A DNA stretch of 40,634 nt from assembly GCA_947626525.1 (NCBI GenBank), contig CANQSM010000020.1:1-40634 (forward strand), written 5' to 3'. Shown one piece after another: positions 18,160 through 26,223 of this stretch. The notes beneath the pieces were generated by a model. It was not told the DNA's origin, did not search any database, and saw nothing but the letters and a program-made list of their open reading frames with translations. Position 1 is the first letter of the stretch. Each line of letters opens with the position of its first letter. The position numbers were made by a program, and so were the translations under genes. Source of the DNA: an uncultured Phocaeicola sp. (GTDB taxonomy: Bacteria; Bacteroidota; Bacteroidia; Bacteroidales; Bacteroidaceae).

Positions 18160-19502
18160 GTGATTTCCAAACACAGCAAATGAGTAGTATCCGCTTCTAC
18201 GCGGAAACGGTTATCACACCGTTCTCCTACGAGCCATACAATCCTGTCGCCACTGCAAACTACCCATTGTTGTTGTTTCTGCAAAAGAGAAAATTTACGG
18301 TCCGTCATATAATCACTCAGCTTTTTCACCCCTTTCATGCCAAACGGCACAAACTTATCCCCCTGCCTCCAATGGCGAATCATCAAAGGGAAGTTCAATT
18401 TATCAGCATCCAGGCAAACACAATTCCTTTGTCGTGGAATGACAAAGGAAGCAGTTCTTTGTACTTTACGAACCGTTATGTGGACTGATTCGCTCAACAA
18501 AAGGGTGCCTTCTTCCGGCAATTCCAAAGTCCTGTCGTCCTGTTCCAAGCTTCCGACTTTAGTGACCAATAAACAAAAACGATCTTTTACAACTATCCAT
18601 TCTTTTCCTATAAACTTCCGGCCGGATTCTCCACACAACTGTCCGTATATCAATTCTACCTGAGACGAGTTAAATTCCAACGGATGCAATATTTCAAATA
18701 ACAAACTCCGCGGAGCAGGCTCATCCAGCAACAAAGGTACCGAAATCCTGAACGCTCCCTCTCCTCCTTCGTCAAAAGAAGAAACCACCTTCTTCTTCCC
18801 TTCCTCCATGCAGGCACGATAGACACCGGCTACCTCAGACAAACGCTCCGATACAGTCATAATACTTCCCTGCACAGACGGATTGATGTCTTCCATAAGG
18901 GGCAAAATATTCAAACGTATCTTATTGCGTGTGTATTCATCCTGAAGATTGGTACTATCCGTCACATAATCCTGCCCCAATTCTGCCAAATAAGCCAGAA
19001 TCTCCCGGCGCGAAACAGCCAACAAAGGCCGAACCACTTTTCCATTCTTTGGAGGTATTCCTTTTAGACCGTTTATGCCTGTTCCACGAATCAAATTCAA
19101 AAGAAAGGTTTCCACGCTATCATCGCGATGATGCGCGACAGCCACTGCAGAAGAGCCTGTTTCCTCCGCCAATTCCCCAAAATAAGCATAACGCAACTCC
19201 CTTGCCGCCATTTCTATAGATATGTGCCGGCTCTGCGCATGGCTTTCAGTATCAAAATGAACAACATGTAACGGTACTTTCAGCCTTTCACACAAATGCC
19301 GCACAAATGCTTCATCCCGATTGGATTCCTCCCCGCGCAGATGGAAATTGCAATGCGCGGCCTCGCAACCATATCCCAAAGACAATAGCACACGCAACAA
19401 AGCGACTGAATCAGCTCCCCCGCTCAGTGCGACCAAAAGCCTGTCCCCTTCAACAAACAAGCCTTCTCTTGCTATATACTGCCGTACTTTTTCGTCAAAC
19501 AT
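18147..19502 (-). CDS. tilS: tRNA(Ile)-lysidine synthase TilS
   Basis: Modifies C34 of the CAU-anticodon tRNA-Ile to lysidine so that it reads AUA codons; ATP-dependent and essential in most bacteria. The product is 451 residues from MFDEKVRQYIAREGLF. The N-type ATPase has the PP-loop VALSGGADSVALLRVLL, HHRDDSVETFLLNLIRGTG and RPLLAVSRREILAYL. The C-terminal TilS domain has WRQGDKFVPFGMKGVKKLSD and a closing IVWLVGERCDNRFRV. The open frame continues upstream to 19574, but the extra 24 residues do not look like TilS and cover a promoter. The gene is divergent from feoAB and convergent with the TPR gene. Confidence 0.93.
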   Translation of the reverse strand: MFDEKVRQYIAREGLFVEGDRLLVALSGGADSVALLRVLLSLGYGCEAAHCNFHLRGEESNRDEAFVRHLCERLKVPLHVVHFDTESHAQSRHISIEMAARELRYAYFGELAEETGSSAVAVAHHRDDSVETFLLNLIRGTGINGLKGIPPKNGKVVRPLLAVSRREILAYLAELGQDYVTDSTNLQDEYTRNKIRLNILPLMEDINPSVQGSIMTVSERLSEVAGVYRACMEEGKKKVVSSFDEGGEGAFRISVPLLLDEPAPRSLLFEILHPLEFNSSQVELIYGQLCGESGRKFIGKEWIVVKDRFCLLVTKVGSLEQDDRTLELPEEGTLLLSESVHITVRKVQRTASFVIPRQRNCVCLDADKLNFPLMIRHWRQGDKFVPFGMKGVKKLSDYMTDRKFSLLQKQQQWVVCSGDRIVWLVGERCDNRFRVEADTTHLLCLEITSPN

Positions 19503-19507
19503 CACTG

Positions 19508-19538
19508 CAAAGATAACGTACCTGCTTTTTATTATCAA
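19508..19538 (-). promoter_or_regulatory. Possible tilS promoter very close to the start codon
   Basis: Minus-strand TATCTTTG at 19508-19515 fits TAnnTTTG, with TTG at 19536-19538 as a -33 element (20-base spacing). The -7 element ends only six bases before the tilS ATG at 19502, so the message would have almost no leader if this promoter is used. Confidence 0.5.
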
Positions 19539-19602
19539 CATTTCAGAAAAAATACTCCATGTCAAAGCATACATAAACGTTATTTAAATAGAATCTAAAT
19601 AA

Positions 19603-19634
19603 TTTGCATGGAAAAAAGTTATCATCTATCTTTG
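19603..19634 (+). promoter_or_regulatory. feoAB promoter
   Basis: TTTG at 19603-19606 and TATCTTTG at 19627-19634, 20 bases apart, are a textbook Bacteroides promoter. The feoAB ATG follows 19 bases later. No Fur box was identified with confidence. Confidence 0.7.
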
Positions 19635-19653
19635 CAAACAAACAGAACACATT

Positions 19654-22203
19654 ATGCGCTTATCAGAACTTAAAACAGGGGAAAAAGGGGTTATCGTGAA
19701 AGTCCTGGGGCATGGGGGCTTTCGTAAACGCATCGTAGAAATGGGGTTCATAAAAGGCAAAACAGTGGAAGTCGTACTAAATGCTCCATTAAAAGACCCC
19801 ATAAAATATAAGATATTAGGATATGAAATTTCGTTACGCCGTCAGGAAGCAGCCCAGATTGAAATAATCAGCGAACAGGAAGCCCGCAAAGAGCTGAAAA
19901 CAGAACATTATGAAGGAGGCATCGCGGAAGACATTCCCATTACGGAAGAAAAGCTCAGCGTGCTGGCGCAAGGGAAACGGAAAACCATCAATGTGGCTTT
20001 AGTGGGCAATCCCAATTGTGGCAAGACCTCCTTATTCAACATCGCTTCCGGATTACACGAACGCGTAGGGAACTACAGTGGCGTGACAGTAGACGCAAAA
20101 GAAGGCTTTTTCCAATTCCATGATTACTCCATACGCCTTGTCGATCTGCCGGGAACCTATTCCCTATCGGCTTACTCTCCTGAGGAAATCTATGTCCGCC
20201 AATACATTATAGATGAGACACCTGATGTCATCATCAACGTAGTGGACTCATCCAACCTGGAAAGGAATCTATATCTGACTACCCAGCTTATCGATATGAA
20301 CGTACGCATGGTCATTGCCCTGAACATGTATGATGAGTTGGAAGCCAGTGGCAACAAGCTCGATTATTTTAGCCTGAGCAAACTGCTGGGAGTCCCAATG
20401 GTACCTACCGTATGCCGCCGCCATCAAGGCATAGACGAATTATTCGACCAAGTAATCAATGTATACGAAAACGCAGATGCCATCAATTCCTACCTGGCAC
20501 TGCAGATGCAGCCGCTCAAGCAACGCATCGCAGAACACGTAAAACGGCATGAAAGACGTTTCAGCCATCCTTTCAGAAAAGAAAAGGCGGAACGTATCCA
20601 CAAGCACATTGAAAAACACGAACAAGAATGCAAGGAGACATTGGAACACCATCTCCCCAAAGAAATGGGCAGTCCTGTCATTCGGCATATCCACATCAAC
20701 CACCGTTCAGAGCTGGAAAATGCCATCAGCCAAGTGCAGGCGGCCATTTGTGAAAACGAGCATATACGCCATAAGTACTCCACGCGCTTTCTGTCAATCA
20801 AGCTACTGGAGAAGGACAAAGAACTGGAACAAGTTGTCAGAGAGCTTCCGAACGCTGATAAGATATTCAGCATACGTAATAAAATGGAGAAACGTATCCA
20901 GGAAACATTAAACGAGGATAGCGAATCAGCCATAACAGACGCCAAATACGGCTTCATCCAGGGAGCTTTGCGTGAGACTTTCACCGATAACCATAAAGAA
21001 ACCGGCCAGACGACCAAGGTTATCGATTCCATTGTCACCCACCGTTTCTGGGGATACCCTATTTTCTTTTTCTTTCTTTATATCATATTCGAAGGAACAT
21101 TCGTGTTGGGAGATTACCCGATGCAAGGAATCGAATATCTGGTAGACGAATTGGGTAACCTCATTCGCGCGAATATGGAAGAAGGTCCCCTAAAGGACAT
21201 GTTGGTAGACGGAATTGTAGGAGGTGTAGGAGGAGTCATTGTATTCCTTCCCAACATCCTGTTGCTCTATTTTTTCATTTCCATCATGGAAGATTCCGGT
21301 TACATGGCACGCGCCGCCTTCATCATGGATAAGATTATGCATAAAATGGGGCTTCACGGCAAATCGTTCATACCTCTCATAATGGGTTTCGGATGCAACG
21401 TGCCGGCTATCATGGCCTCCCGTACTATTGAGAACCGAAAAAGCAGATTAATCACAATGCTTGTCAATCCGTTAATGTCATGCAGTGCCCGTCTGCCCAT
21501 CTATTTGGTCTTAATCGGCGCCTTCTTTCCCAATAACGCAAGTCTGGTCCTGCTATGCATATATGCCACAGGTATCCTTTTAGCCGTTCTGATGGCTCGC
21601 ATTTTCAGTAAAGTGCTGGTAAAAGGGGATGACACCCCGTTCGTCATGGAACTCCCTCCATATCGCATGCCCACAGCCAAAGCCATCTTGCGGCATACTT
21701 GGGAGAAAGGAGAACAATACTTGAAAAAAATGGGAGGTATCATCATGGTCGCCTCCATTGTCATATGGTTCCTGGGATACTATCCCAACCACGATTCATA
21801 CCAGTCGGCAGCCGAACAACAGGAAAACTCTTACATAGGAAAAATAGGTAAGGCCATCGAACCGGTCATCGAGCCTCTCGGTTTCGACTGGAGACTGGGT
21901 ATCGGACTTATTTCAGGAGCCGGCGCGAAAGAATTAGTGGTCAGTACGCTGGGCGTGCTCTATACCAATGAGGAAGACATTGAAAACGTAAATCTGTCCG
22001 ACCGTATTCCCATCACCCCATTGGTAGCCGTCTGCTACATGCTGTTTGTATTGATTTATTTTCCATGCATCGCTACCCTTGCGGCCATCAGACAAGAGTC
22101 CGGTCATTGGCGGTGGGCCTTATTTGCCAGCGTATACACCACCGGTTTGGCTTGGATTGTGGCTTTTGTCGTATATCAAGTAGGAAATCTTATCATCGGT
22201 TAA
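19654..22203 (+). CDS. feoB: FeoA-FeoB fusion, ferrous iron transporter
   Basis: Fe(II) uptake protein of the inner membrane, 849 residues, with FeoA fused in front of FeoB. Residues 1-75 are the SH3-like FeoA domain (MRLSELKTGEKGVIVKVLGH). The G domain has GNPNCGKT (118-125), the switch region VGNYSGVTVDAKEG, DLPGTYSL and the base-specificity motif NMYD (224-227). Residues about 295-350 hold 11 histidines. The membrane domain has the two gate motifs GFGCNVPAIMASRTIENRKS and MSCSARLPIYLVLIGAFF and ends with helices up to residue 849. The Cys-rich partner gene follows after 39 bases. FeoAB fusion is common in Bacteroides. Confidence 0.95.
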   Translation: MRLSELKTGEKGVIVKVLGHGGFRKRIVEMGFIKGKTVEVVLNAPLKDPIKYKILGYEISLRRQEAAQIEIISEQEARKELKTEHYEGGIAEDIPITEEKLSVLAQGKRKTINVALVGNPNCGKTSLFNIASGLHERVGNYSGVTVDAKEGFFQFHDYSIRLVDLPGTYSLSAYSPEEIYVRQYIIDETPDVIINVVDSSNLERNLYLTTQLIDMNVRMVIALNMYDELEASGNKLDYFSLSKLLGVPMVPTVCRRHQGIDELFDQVINVYENADAINSYLALQMQPLKQRIAEHVKRHERRFSHPFRKEKAERIHKHIEKHEQECKETLEHHLPKEMGSPVIRHIHINHRSELENAISQVQAAICENEHIRHKYSTRFLSIKLLEKDKELEQVVRELPNADKIFSIRNKMEKRIQETLNEDSESAITDAKYGFIQGALRETFTDNHKETGQTTKVIDSIVTHRFWGYPIFFFFLYIIFEGTFVLGDYPMQGIEYLVDELGNLIRANMEEGPLKDMLVDGIVGGVGGVIVFLPNILLLYFFISIMEDSGYMARAAFIMDKIMHKMGLHGKSFIPLIMGFGCNVPAIMASRTIENRKSRLITMLVNPLMSCSARLPIYLVLIGAFFPNNASLVLLCIYATGILLAVLMARIFSKVLVKGDDTPFVMELPPYRMPTAKAILRHTWEKGEQYLKKMGGIIMVASIVIWFLGYYPNHDSYQSAAEQQENSYIGKIGKAIEPVIEPLGFDWRLGIGLISGAGAKELVVSTLGVLYTNEEDIENVNLSDRIPITPLVAVCYMLFVLIYFPCIATLAAIRQESGHWRWALFASVYTTGLAWIVAFVVYQVGNLIIG

Positions 22204-22242
22204 ACAAGTTTTCCTTTTCAACCGTTTATAAAAAAAGAAAAG

Positions 22243-22449
22243 ATGCAGGAAATTATCATTTACATTATCCTTTTGGCATGCGTCCTATGGATAGGAAGAC
22301 ATATCCGTCAATCCGCCAGACAAATGAAAGAAGACGACAACCCTTGCGCGCATTGCGCAAGCGGTTGCGACCTGAGACGCATGATGGAGGAAAAGCAACA
22401 GCGATGCAAGGAGAAATCGAAGAAAAAGAAAAAAAGTTGCTGCGGATAG
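22243..22449 (+). CDS. FeoB-associated Cys-rich membrane protein
   Basis: A 68-residue protein that fits the FeoB-associated Cys-rich membrane family. One N-terminal membrane helix (about 3-20, EIIIYIILLACVLWIGRH) is followed by a cytosolic segment with CAHCASGC, a Lys-rich stretch and the terminal pair in KKSCCG. Six cysteines lie outside the helix. It follows feoAB by 39 bases with no promoter between, so co-expression is likely. Family members are thought to help Fe(II) transport or sense iron/redox state, perhaps replacing FeoC; the actual function is unproven. Confidence 0.85.
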   Translation: MQEIIIYIILLACVLWIGRHIRQSARQMKEDDNPCAHCASGCDLRRMMEEKQQRCKEKSKKKKKSCCG

Positions 22450-22479
22450 TTGGAATATTAAAATATTGTTTTACCTTTG
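22450..22479 (+). promoter_or_regulatory. Promoter of the tRNA-Cys/tRNA-Ser pair
   Basis: TTG at 22450-22452 and TACCTTTG at 22472-22479 with 19-base spacing. tRNA-Cys begins at 22500, about 20 bases downstream. Confidence 0.6.
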
Positions 22480-22499
22480 CACCCGCGATTATAAAATAA

Positions 22500-22570
22500 G
22501 GTACCTTGACCGAGTGGCTAGGTAGCGGTCTGCAAAACCGCGTACGGCAGTTCGAATCTGCCAGGTACCT
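22500..22570 (+). tRNA. tRNA-Cys (anticodon GCA)
   Basis: A 71-base cloverleaf. Acceptor arms GGTACC pair, the anticodon arm GCGGT-CTGCAAA-ACCGC gives GCA, and the T arm contains GTTCGAATC. The 3' CCA is not encoded. It is the first of two tRNA genes from one promoter, 17 bases before tRNA-Ser. Confidence 0.95.
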
Positions 22571-22587
22571 CTTCCGGACGGAGGATT

Positions 22588-22674
22588 GGAAGTTTGGGTG
22601 AGTGGCTGAAACCAGCAGTTTGCTAAACTGCCGTACGGATAACCGTACCGGGGGTTCGAATCCCCCAGCTTCCG
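22588..22674 (+). tRNA. tRNA-Ser (anticodon GCT)
   Basis: An 87-base class II tRNA. Acceptor GGAAGTT pairs with AGCTTCC (one G-U), anticodon arm GCAGT-TTGCTAA-ACTGC gives GCT for AGC/AGT codons, and the long variable arm is CGTACGG-ATAA-CCGTACC-like. The T arm has GGGGGTTCGAATCCCCC. The 3' CCA is not encoded. Confidence 0.95.
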
Positions 22675-22702
22675 CCGATAATAGGGAAAGACTCAAATAA
22701 AG

Positions 22703-22737
22703 ACACTTGTAAAGAATGACTTTGCAAGTGTTTTTTT
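22703..22737 (+). terminator. Intrinsic terminator after tRNA-Ser
   Basis: 12-bp stem (22703-22714 with 22720-22731, one G-U pair), loop AATGA, followed by seven T residues at 22731-22737. A classical Rho-independent terminator that closes the tRNA transcript. Confidence 0.9.
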
Positions 22738-22738
22738 A

Positions 22739-22769
22739 TTGACTTTCTGTCAAACTTTCGCTATCTTTG
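22739..22769 (+). promoter_or_regulatory. Promoter of the DUF3089 gene
   Basis: TTG at 22739-22741 and TATCTTTG at 22762-22769, 20 bases apart, 22 bases before the ATG at 22792. Confidence 0.65.
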
Positions 22770-22791
22770 CGCCATCAGTAAAAATTCGGTT

Positions 22792-23814
22792 ATGAGACAT
22801 AAAAATGCAACAACATTCGGAATCCGGATGGCGATAGGGCTGTCGGCACTCTTCTGTGCGATGAGCTGTTCGAAGTCCGGGACACAGTACAACCTGACAG
22901 CCACACCGGATTATTCACTCGGCACGATGTGGTTCGACGCACCGGCCGATACGTCTGCACAGGCCGATGTCTTCTATATTGCTCCGACCTGCATCTGGGA
23001 CTGGAAAGACGCGGACGGTAATATCTACCACCACATGGACGTGGACAATCCAGAGCAGCGCGGCCGGGTCGACAGATCCATACGCTTGGCCCATGCCTTG
23101 TTTGGCAAGCATTGCCGCTTTTATGCGCCCTATTACCGTCAGACCACGATGGAGTCGTGGATGACAGCCCCCGACGAGACGGAACGCCGATATGCGGTTG
23201 CCCACGAGGATGTGGTGCGAGCGTTCGACTACTACATGACGCATTGTAACGCAGGGCGTCCCTTTATCCTTGCCGGACACAGCCAAGGGGCGAAGGCAGT
23301 CATCGAGCTACTGAAACACACCCTTACTCCCCGGCAGCACGAACGTATGGTCGCCGCTTATGCGTTCGGCTATGCGGTCAGCCGTCAAGAGCTGGAGCAA
23401 TATCCCCTGCTCCGTCCCGCTCGCGATTCACTGGACTGTGGGGTACTGCTTTGTTACAACAGCGTCTCCGCACCGGAAGCCGTCTCGCCGTTGTTCCAAG
23501 GAAACGCGGTCTGCATCAACCCGCTCAACTGGCGCACGGACACGACTTACGCCTCGCCAGACCGGCATGCCGGTGCCGTATTCTTCGACGGCAAGGGAAA
23601 GGCGGATACTCTGCGCCACCGCATCGGGGCACGCATCGACGAGACTACCCACGCCCTGATTGTGGACGGTCTGGACGATGACGCCTATTACATTCCAAGC
23701 ATCGGGAAGCTGTTTCCGAAAGGGAATTACCACGTGCAGGAGCTGAACATCTATTTCCTGAACGTGCAGCAGAACCTTGCGCAGCGGATTGCCGCCTTCC
23801 GGCACTTTAATTAG
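22792..23814 (+). CDS. DUF3089 lipoprotein, alpha/beta-hydrolase-like
   Basis: Exported lipoprotein of 340 residues of the DUF3089 family, distantly related to alpha/beta hydrolases. The signal ends in a lipobox (CAMSCSKSG, Cys about residue 26). The nucleophile elbow is AGHSQGAKAVIELL (GHSQG, serine about residue 164), preceded by YIAPTCIWDWKD and APYYRQTT, which are DUF3089 marks. A late histidine is in GNYHVQEL. Substrate unknown; an esterase or lipase activity is possible. The gene stands alone behind its own promoter and the tRNA terminator. Its composition is clearly GC-richer than its neighbours (34 of 60 bases G or C at 22981-23040), which may reflect transfer. Confidence 0.82.
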   Translation: MRHKNATTFGIRMAIGLSALFCAMSCSKSGTQYNLTATPDYSLGTMWFDAPADTSAQADVFYIAPTCIWDWKDADGNIYHHMDVDNPEQRGRVDRSIRLAHALFGKHCRFYAPYYRQTTMESWMTAPDETERRYAVAHEDVVRAFDYYMTHCNAGRPFILAGHSQGAKAVIELLKHTLTPRQHERMVAAYAFGYAVSRQELEQYPLLRPARDSLDCGVLLCYNSVSAPEAVSPLFQGNAVCINPLNWRTDTTYASPDRHAGAVFFDGKGKADTLRHRIGARIDETTHALIVDGLDDDAYYIPSIGKLFPKGNYHVQELNIYFLNVQQNLAQRIAAFRHFN

Positions 23815-23838
23815 CAAGGACATAACGATAGAAGAATT

Positions 23839-23972
23839 CGCAAAAAAGAAAGCGCAAGGAAAAACTCTTAAGAAACTCCACCGAAACTGTCGGAGTTTTC
23901 CGAAACTTTCTTAAGAATCTTTCCGGAAACTCCGACAGTTTTTCCGCTCTTTCTTATATCCGTAAAGAGTAG
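23839..23972 (+). repeat. Dispersed intergenic repeat, copy A
   Basis: About 130 bases that align with 35161-35293 on the same strand. Inside is a large stem-loop: left arm 23885-23902 pairs with 23924-23940 around a core centred on TTCTTAAGAA. The flanking blocks are in the same orientation in both copies, but the 22-base core 23903-23924 is the exact reverse complement of 35222-35243. A second shared block follows in both loci (24004-24032 here, 35490-35518 there). No coding sequence is visible. Confidence 0.8.
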
Positions 23973-24003
23973 TGCGGATACGCACACATCGGAAGAAACC
24001 TTA

Positions 24004-24032
24004 AAAAGAAACCCGCCATTGAGGTGAACTTT
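24004..24032 (+). repeat. Distal block of repeat copy A
   Basis: Twenty bases (24004-24023) are identical to 35490-35509, and the next bases are similar (GGTGAACTTT against GATGGACTTT). In copy B this block forms the left arm of a terminator hairpin; here the right arm is missing. It lies 31 bases after the first block, against about 196 in copy B. Confidence 0.7.
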
Positions 24033-24070
24033 AGATTTTATATCGAACTCACGTCAAGTTAACTCATACA

Positions 24071-24116
24071 AATATCGGGAACCACATGGCATCATTACCA
24101 TGTAATTCCCGATATT
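24071..24116. terminator. Strong hairpin in the gene-poor stretch
   Basis: AATATCGGGAA (24071-24081) pairs with TTCCCGATATT (24106-24116), and inner arms ACATGG and CCATGT extend the stem. It lies between the plus-strand DUF3089 gene and the minus-strand lipoprotein remnant, where a shared terminator is expected. No T run follows on either strand. Confidence 0.6.
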
Positions 24117-24143
24117 CAGATTTAAGCAAGCCCGGAAATCCTG

Positions 24144-24362
24144 TTACCGTTCCGTAATATTGCCCTCTTCGTCTATGAAATAACTGAATTTTTTGTCTGG
24201 GGATAAAATTTTTCAAGGTCAGCGGCAGCTACAGTCATTTTCGATGAACTAATAACTCTCTTGGAGTCTAAAAACATTATTATCGTCATCGTCATTATCA
24301 CTGCATGATGATGATGACAATATGACTGCTAACATAAGCAAATAACGAGCAATTGTTTTCAT
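24144..24362 (-). pseudogene. Decayed small lipoprotein gene
   Basis: On the minus strand the ATG at 24362 opens 37 codons: a lipoprotein signal with lipobox around Cys20 (ILSSSSCSDNDDDD), then a stop at 24249. The other frames then read on as plausible protein: SSSKMTVAAADLEKFYP, then PDKKFSYFIDEEGNITER with a stop at 24144. This suggests one small secreted protein broken by at least two frameshifts. A good promoter lies just upstream. It may alternatively be a genuine 37-residue lipoprotein (24249-24362). The family is not recognised. Confidence 0.45.
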
Positions 24363-24407
24363 AACATTTTTAATTTATATTATATTCTTTTATTGATTTT
24401 GCGGCGG

Positions 24408-24439
24408 CAAAGGTATAATATTGATTACAATTATTCAAA
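24408..24439 (-). promoter_or_regulatory. Promoter of the small lipoprotein remnant
   Basis: Minus-strand TACCTTTG at 24408-24415 with TTTG at 24436-24439, 20-base spacing. It lies 45 bases before the ATG at 24362. Both elements are perfect, so the locus is probably still transcribed. Confidence 0.6.
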
Positions 24440-24549
24440 TTAAATCTTTGTTTTTCCTTTGAGTGCATTTATAAGCCAACACCAATTGGACAGATAATCC
24501 AATTTATGGCAGTTGCTTTCTTTTTGTCCTGCATATCCATTCCCGATGA

Positions 24550-26022
24550 TTATCTATTTAATAATATCGCCTTGGCAGTCCGGTTATCCATCCCCGGCAT
24601 AGAGGCTCCGACAGGGGCATTTATATAAGTAGGGTCACAAACCGTATATCGCATATTACCGATTACGATATAATCCCCACCCACTTGTCCTGTGAAACAA
24701 ACAGCCGTAGCCAAATGACCGGGATAATAAATCAAGGCAACTTTCAACCCTAATAAATCCCTTACCAAACGAGAGAATAAGATGGAGCGGTCCTCACAAT
24801 CACAATAAGGATAGTAAAGAGTTTCTTCCGCAAAGAAAGCCCTGTCTTTTCCCCAGACCTTGTCATCATATTCATAGGCAAATGCTGTTTGCACTAAATT
24901 TAACAAATATGCAACAGCCTCTTGCTGAGATTTTCCTTTTATGGAGGATAGCAATGCCGGATATAATGCATTTTTTATATCACTATGTAAAGGAGCATTA
25001 GCGTACATTCCCCACCGGGTCATAAAATTATCATTCCATTCCGAAGATGGATAAACATTATAGAAATCCATCAGATTCTTATTGACTGAAACTTCAACTT
25101 TCATTTCCGGGTACCTTTTGGCTTGTAACATCCTTATGGGAGAAATATTCCTTGCCAATAACATTTCTTCATGAATGGCTAAAGACAAAGATTGCTCATT
25201 CGGAAACGAAGCTTCACAAATACGCAACTCTTTCTCCTGACAATCCATAGGATAGAACTTTTCCCCGCTAATTTCATAGTAAGGCTGGTCATAGATGTTA
25301 TATTGGCTTGCATACAAGAAAACCAGTTTGTTCCCACTTTGTCCCAATCTCATCTTGTAACCGGACTGGCAGTATAGATAGGCCATCAGCAATACGGATT
25401 CATTGCAGTTTGTTCCGAAGAAAGAATCTGTCATTTCTTTCAGCATTAACAGATAAGCCCAATCGCACAGTTTGTGTCGGACACGGATTTCCAGACAATC
25501 CCGTATCACATTGTTATATTCCTTACCGGAACAAATCTCCCATCCCCGTGCCAACTCTTCACCGGAACAGGATGTCAGGCGAAACCGTAAGTTATCATTT
25601 AGCCTGACTTTGGTCTCTGTACCGAAAAAACGGAAACTAAAATAGTTCCCTATCGGTTGAGATTCTTCTTTTATAGGATTCACCGGTTTGGGTTGCTGAA
25701 TCGGCTTGATAACAGGAACTACCTCATCTATCGGAACCGGATTATTTTTAATCGGTTTACCTTCTTCATCTTCCGGATAAACGGTTGGAGGTATAGGCTT
25801 TTCTTCTTTCGGACGGGGGATAGCTGGCAATGCTTTGTACTGTATCCATGCTCTCCGAACAAATTCCGCATATTCCCGATTTGCCTTATCCCGGAAATCG
25901 TTATAATTCTTCTGCGCTTCGTTCCGGAATGCAGCATAACGCTTTTCTAAATCATTTGTCTGGGCTGAGGTTAAATCATGAAATAACAAAATACAGCCAA
26001 GTAGAATAATCATTCGTTTCAT
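24550..26022 (-). CDS. Secreted transglutaminase-like protein
   Basis: Exported 490-residue protein: signal peptide about 1-20 (ending TSAQ), a charged helical stretch (25-65, NDLEKRYAAFRNEAQKNYND), and a Pro-rich spacer (about 68-125) that could cross the cell envelope or wall. A middle domain of unknown type precedes a C-terminal transglutaminase-like core with Cys409 in YCDCEDRSILFSRLV (Cys407 is an alternative), His436 in YYPGHLATAV and Asp463 in VCDPTYINAPVG. The full Cys-His-Asp triad is intact, so hydrolysis or crosslinking of a peptide substrate is possible. It is the last gene of the minus-strand exported-protein run, separated from it by 201 bases in which no promoter could be found. 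Confidence 0.72.
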   Translation of the reverse strand: MKRMIILLGCILLFHDLTSAQTNDLEKRYAAFRNEAQKNYNDFRDKANREYAEFVRRAWIQYKALPAIPRPKEEKPIPPTVYPEDEEGKPIKNNPVPIDEVVPVIKPIQQPKPVNPIKEESQPIGNYFSFRFFGTETKVRLNDNLRFRLTSCSGEELARGWEICSGKEYNNVIRDCLEIRVRHKLCDWAYLLMLKEMTDSFFGTNCNESVLLMAYLYCQSGYKMRLGQSGNKLVFLYASQYNIYDQPYYEISGEKFYPMDCQEKELRICEASFPNEQSLSLAIHEEMLLARNISPIRMLQAKRYPEMKVEVSVNKNLMDFYNVYPSSEWNDNFMTRWGMYANAPLHSDIKNALYPALLSSIKGKSQQEAVAYLLNLVQTAFAYEYDDKVWGKDRAFFAEETLYYPYCDCEDRSILFSRLVRDLLGLKVALIYYPGHLATAVCFTGQVGGDYIVIGNMRYTVCDPTYINAPVGASMPGMDNRTAKAILLNR

Positions 26023-26223
26023 CCTTTACCTAATTTTTGATTTAACATATCCCCGACAACAGACTATTGGATTTAGCTCTTTTTCCATCTTAATAAATTT
26101 ATGAGAGGAAATTGATTTTCTACTATTTATCATAATCTGATCTATCTAACGAATAACCAAATGCAATCAAAACGAGCCATTATACATTGCCGTTCTCATC
26201 TTTGTCGTATAATCATCCCAATA

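Noticed and set aside
19503-19574. Upstream extension of tilS to 19574
   Set aside because: The extra residues do not look like TilS and overlap promoter elements; Met at 19502 matches the family start.
20490-21038. 182-codon minus-strand frame opposite feoAB
   Set aside because: Shadow in the FeoB coding region; Ser/Leu-rich without known motif.
23428-23823. 131-codon minus-strand frame opposite the DUF3089 gene
   Set aside because: Long spurious frames are expected in GC-rich coding DNA; the plus strand has a clear GHSQG hydrolase.
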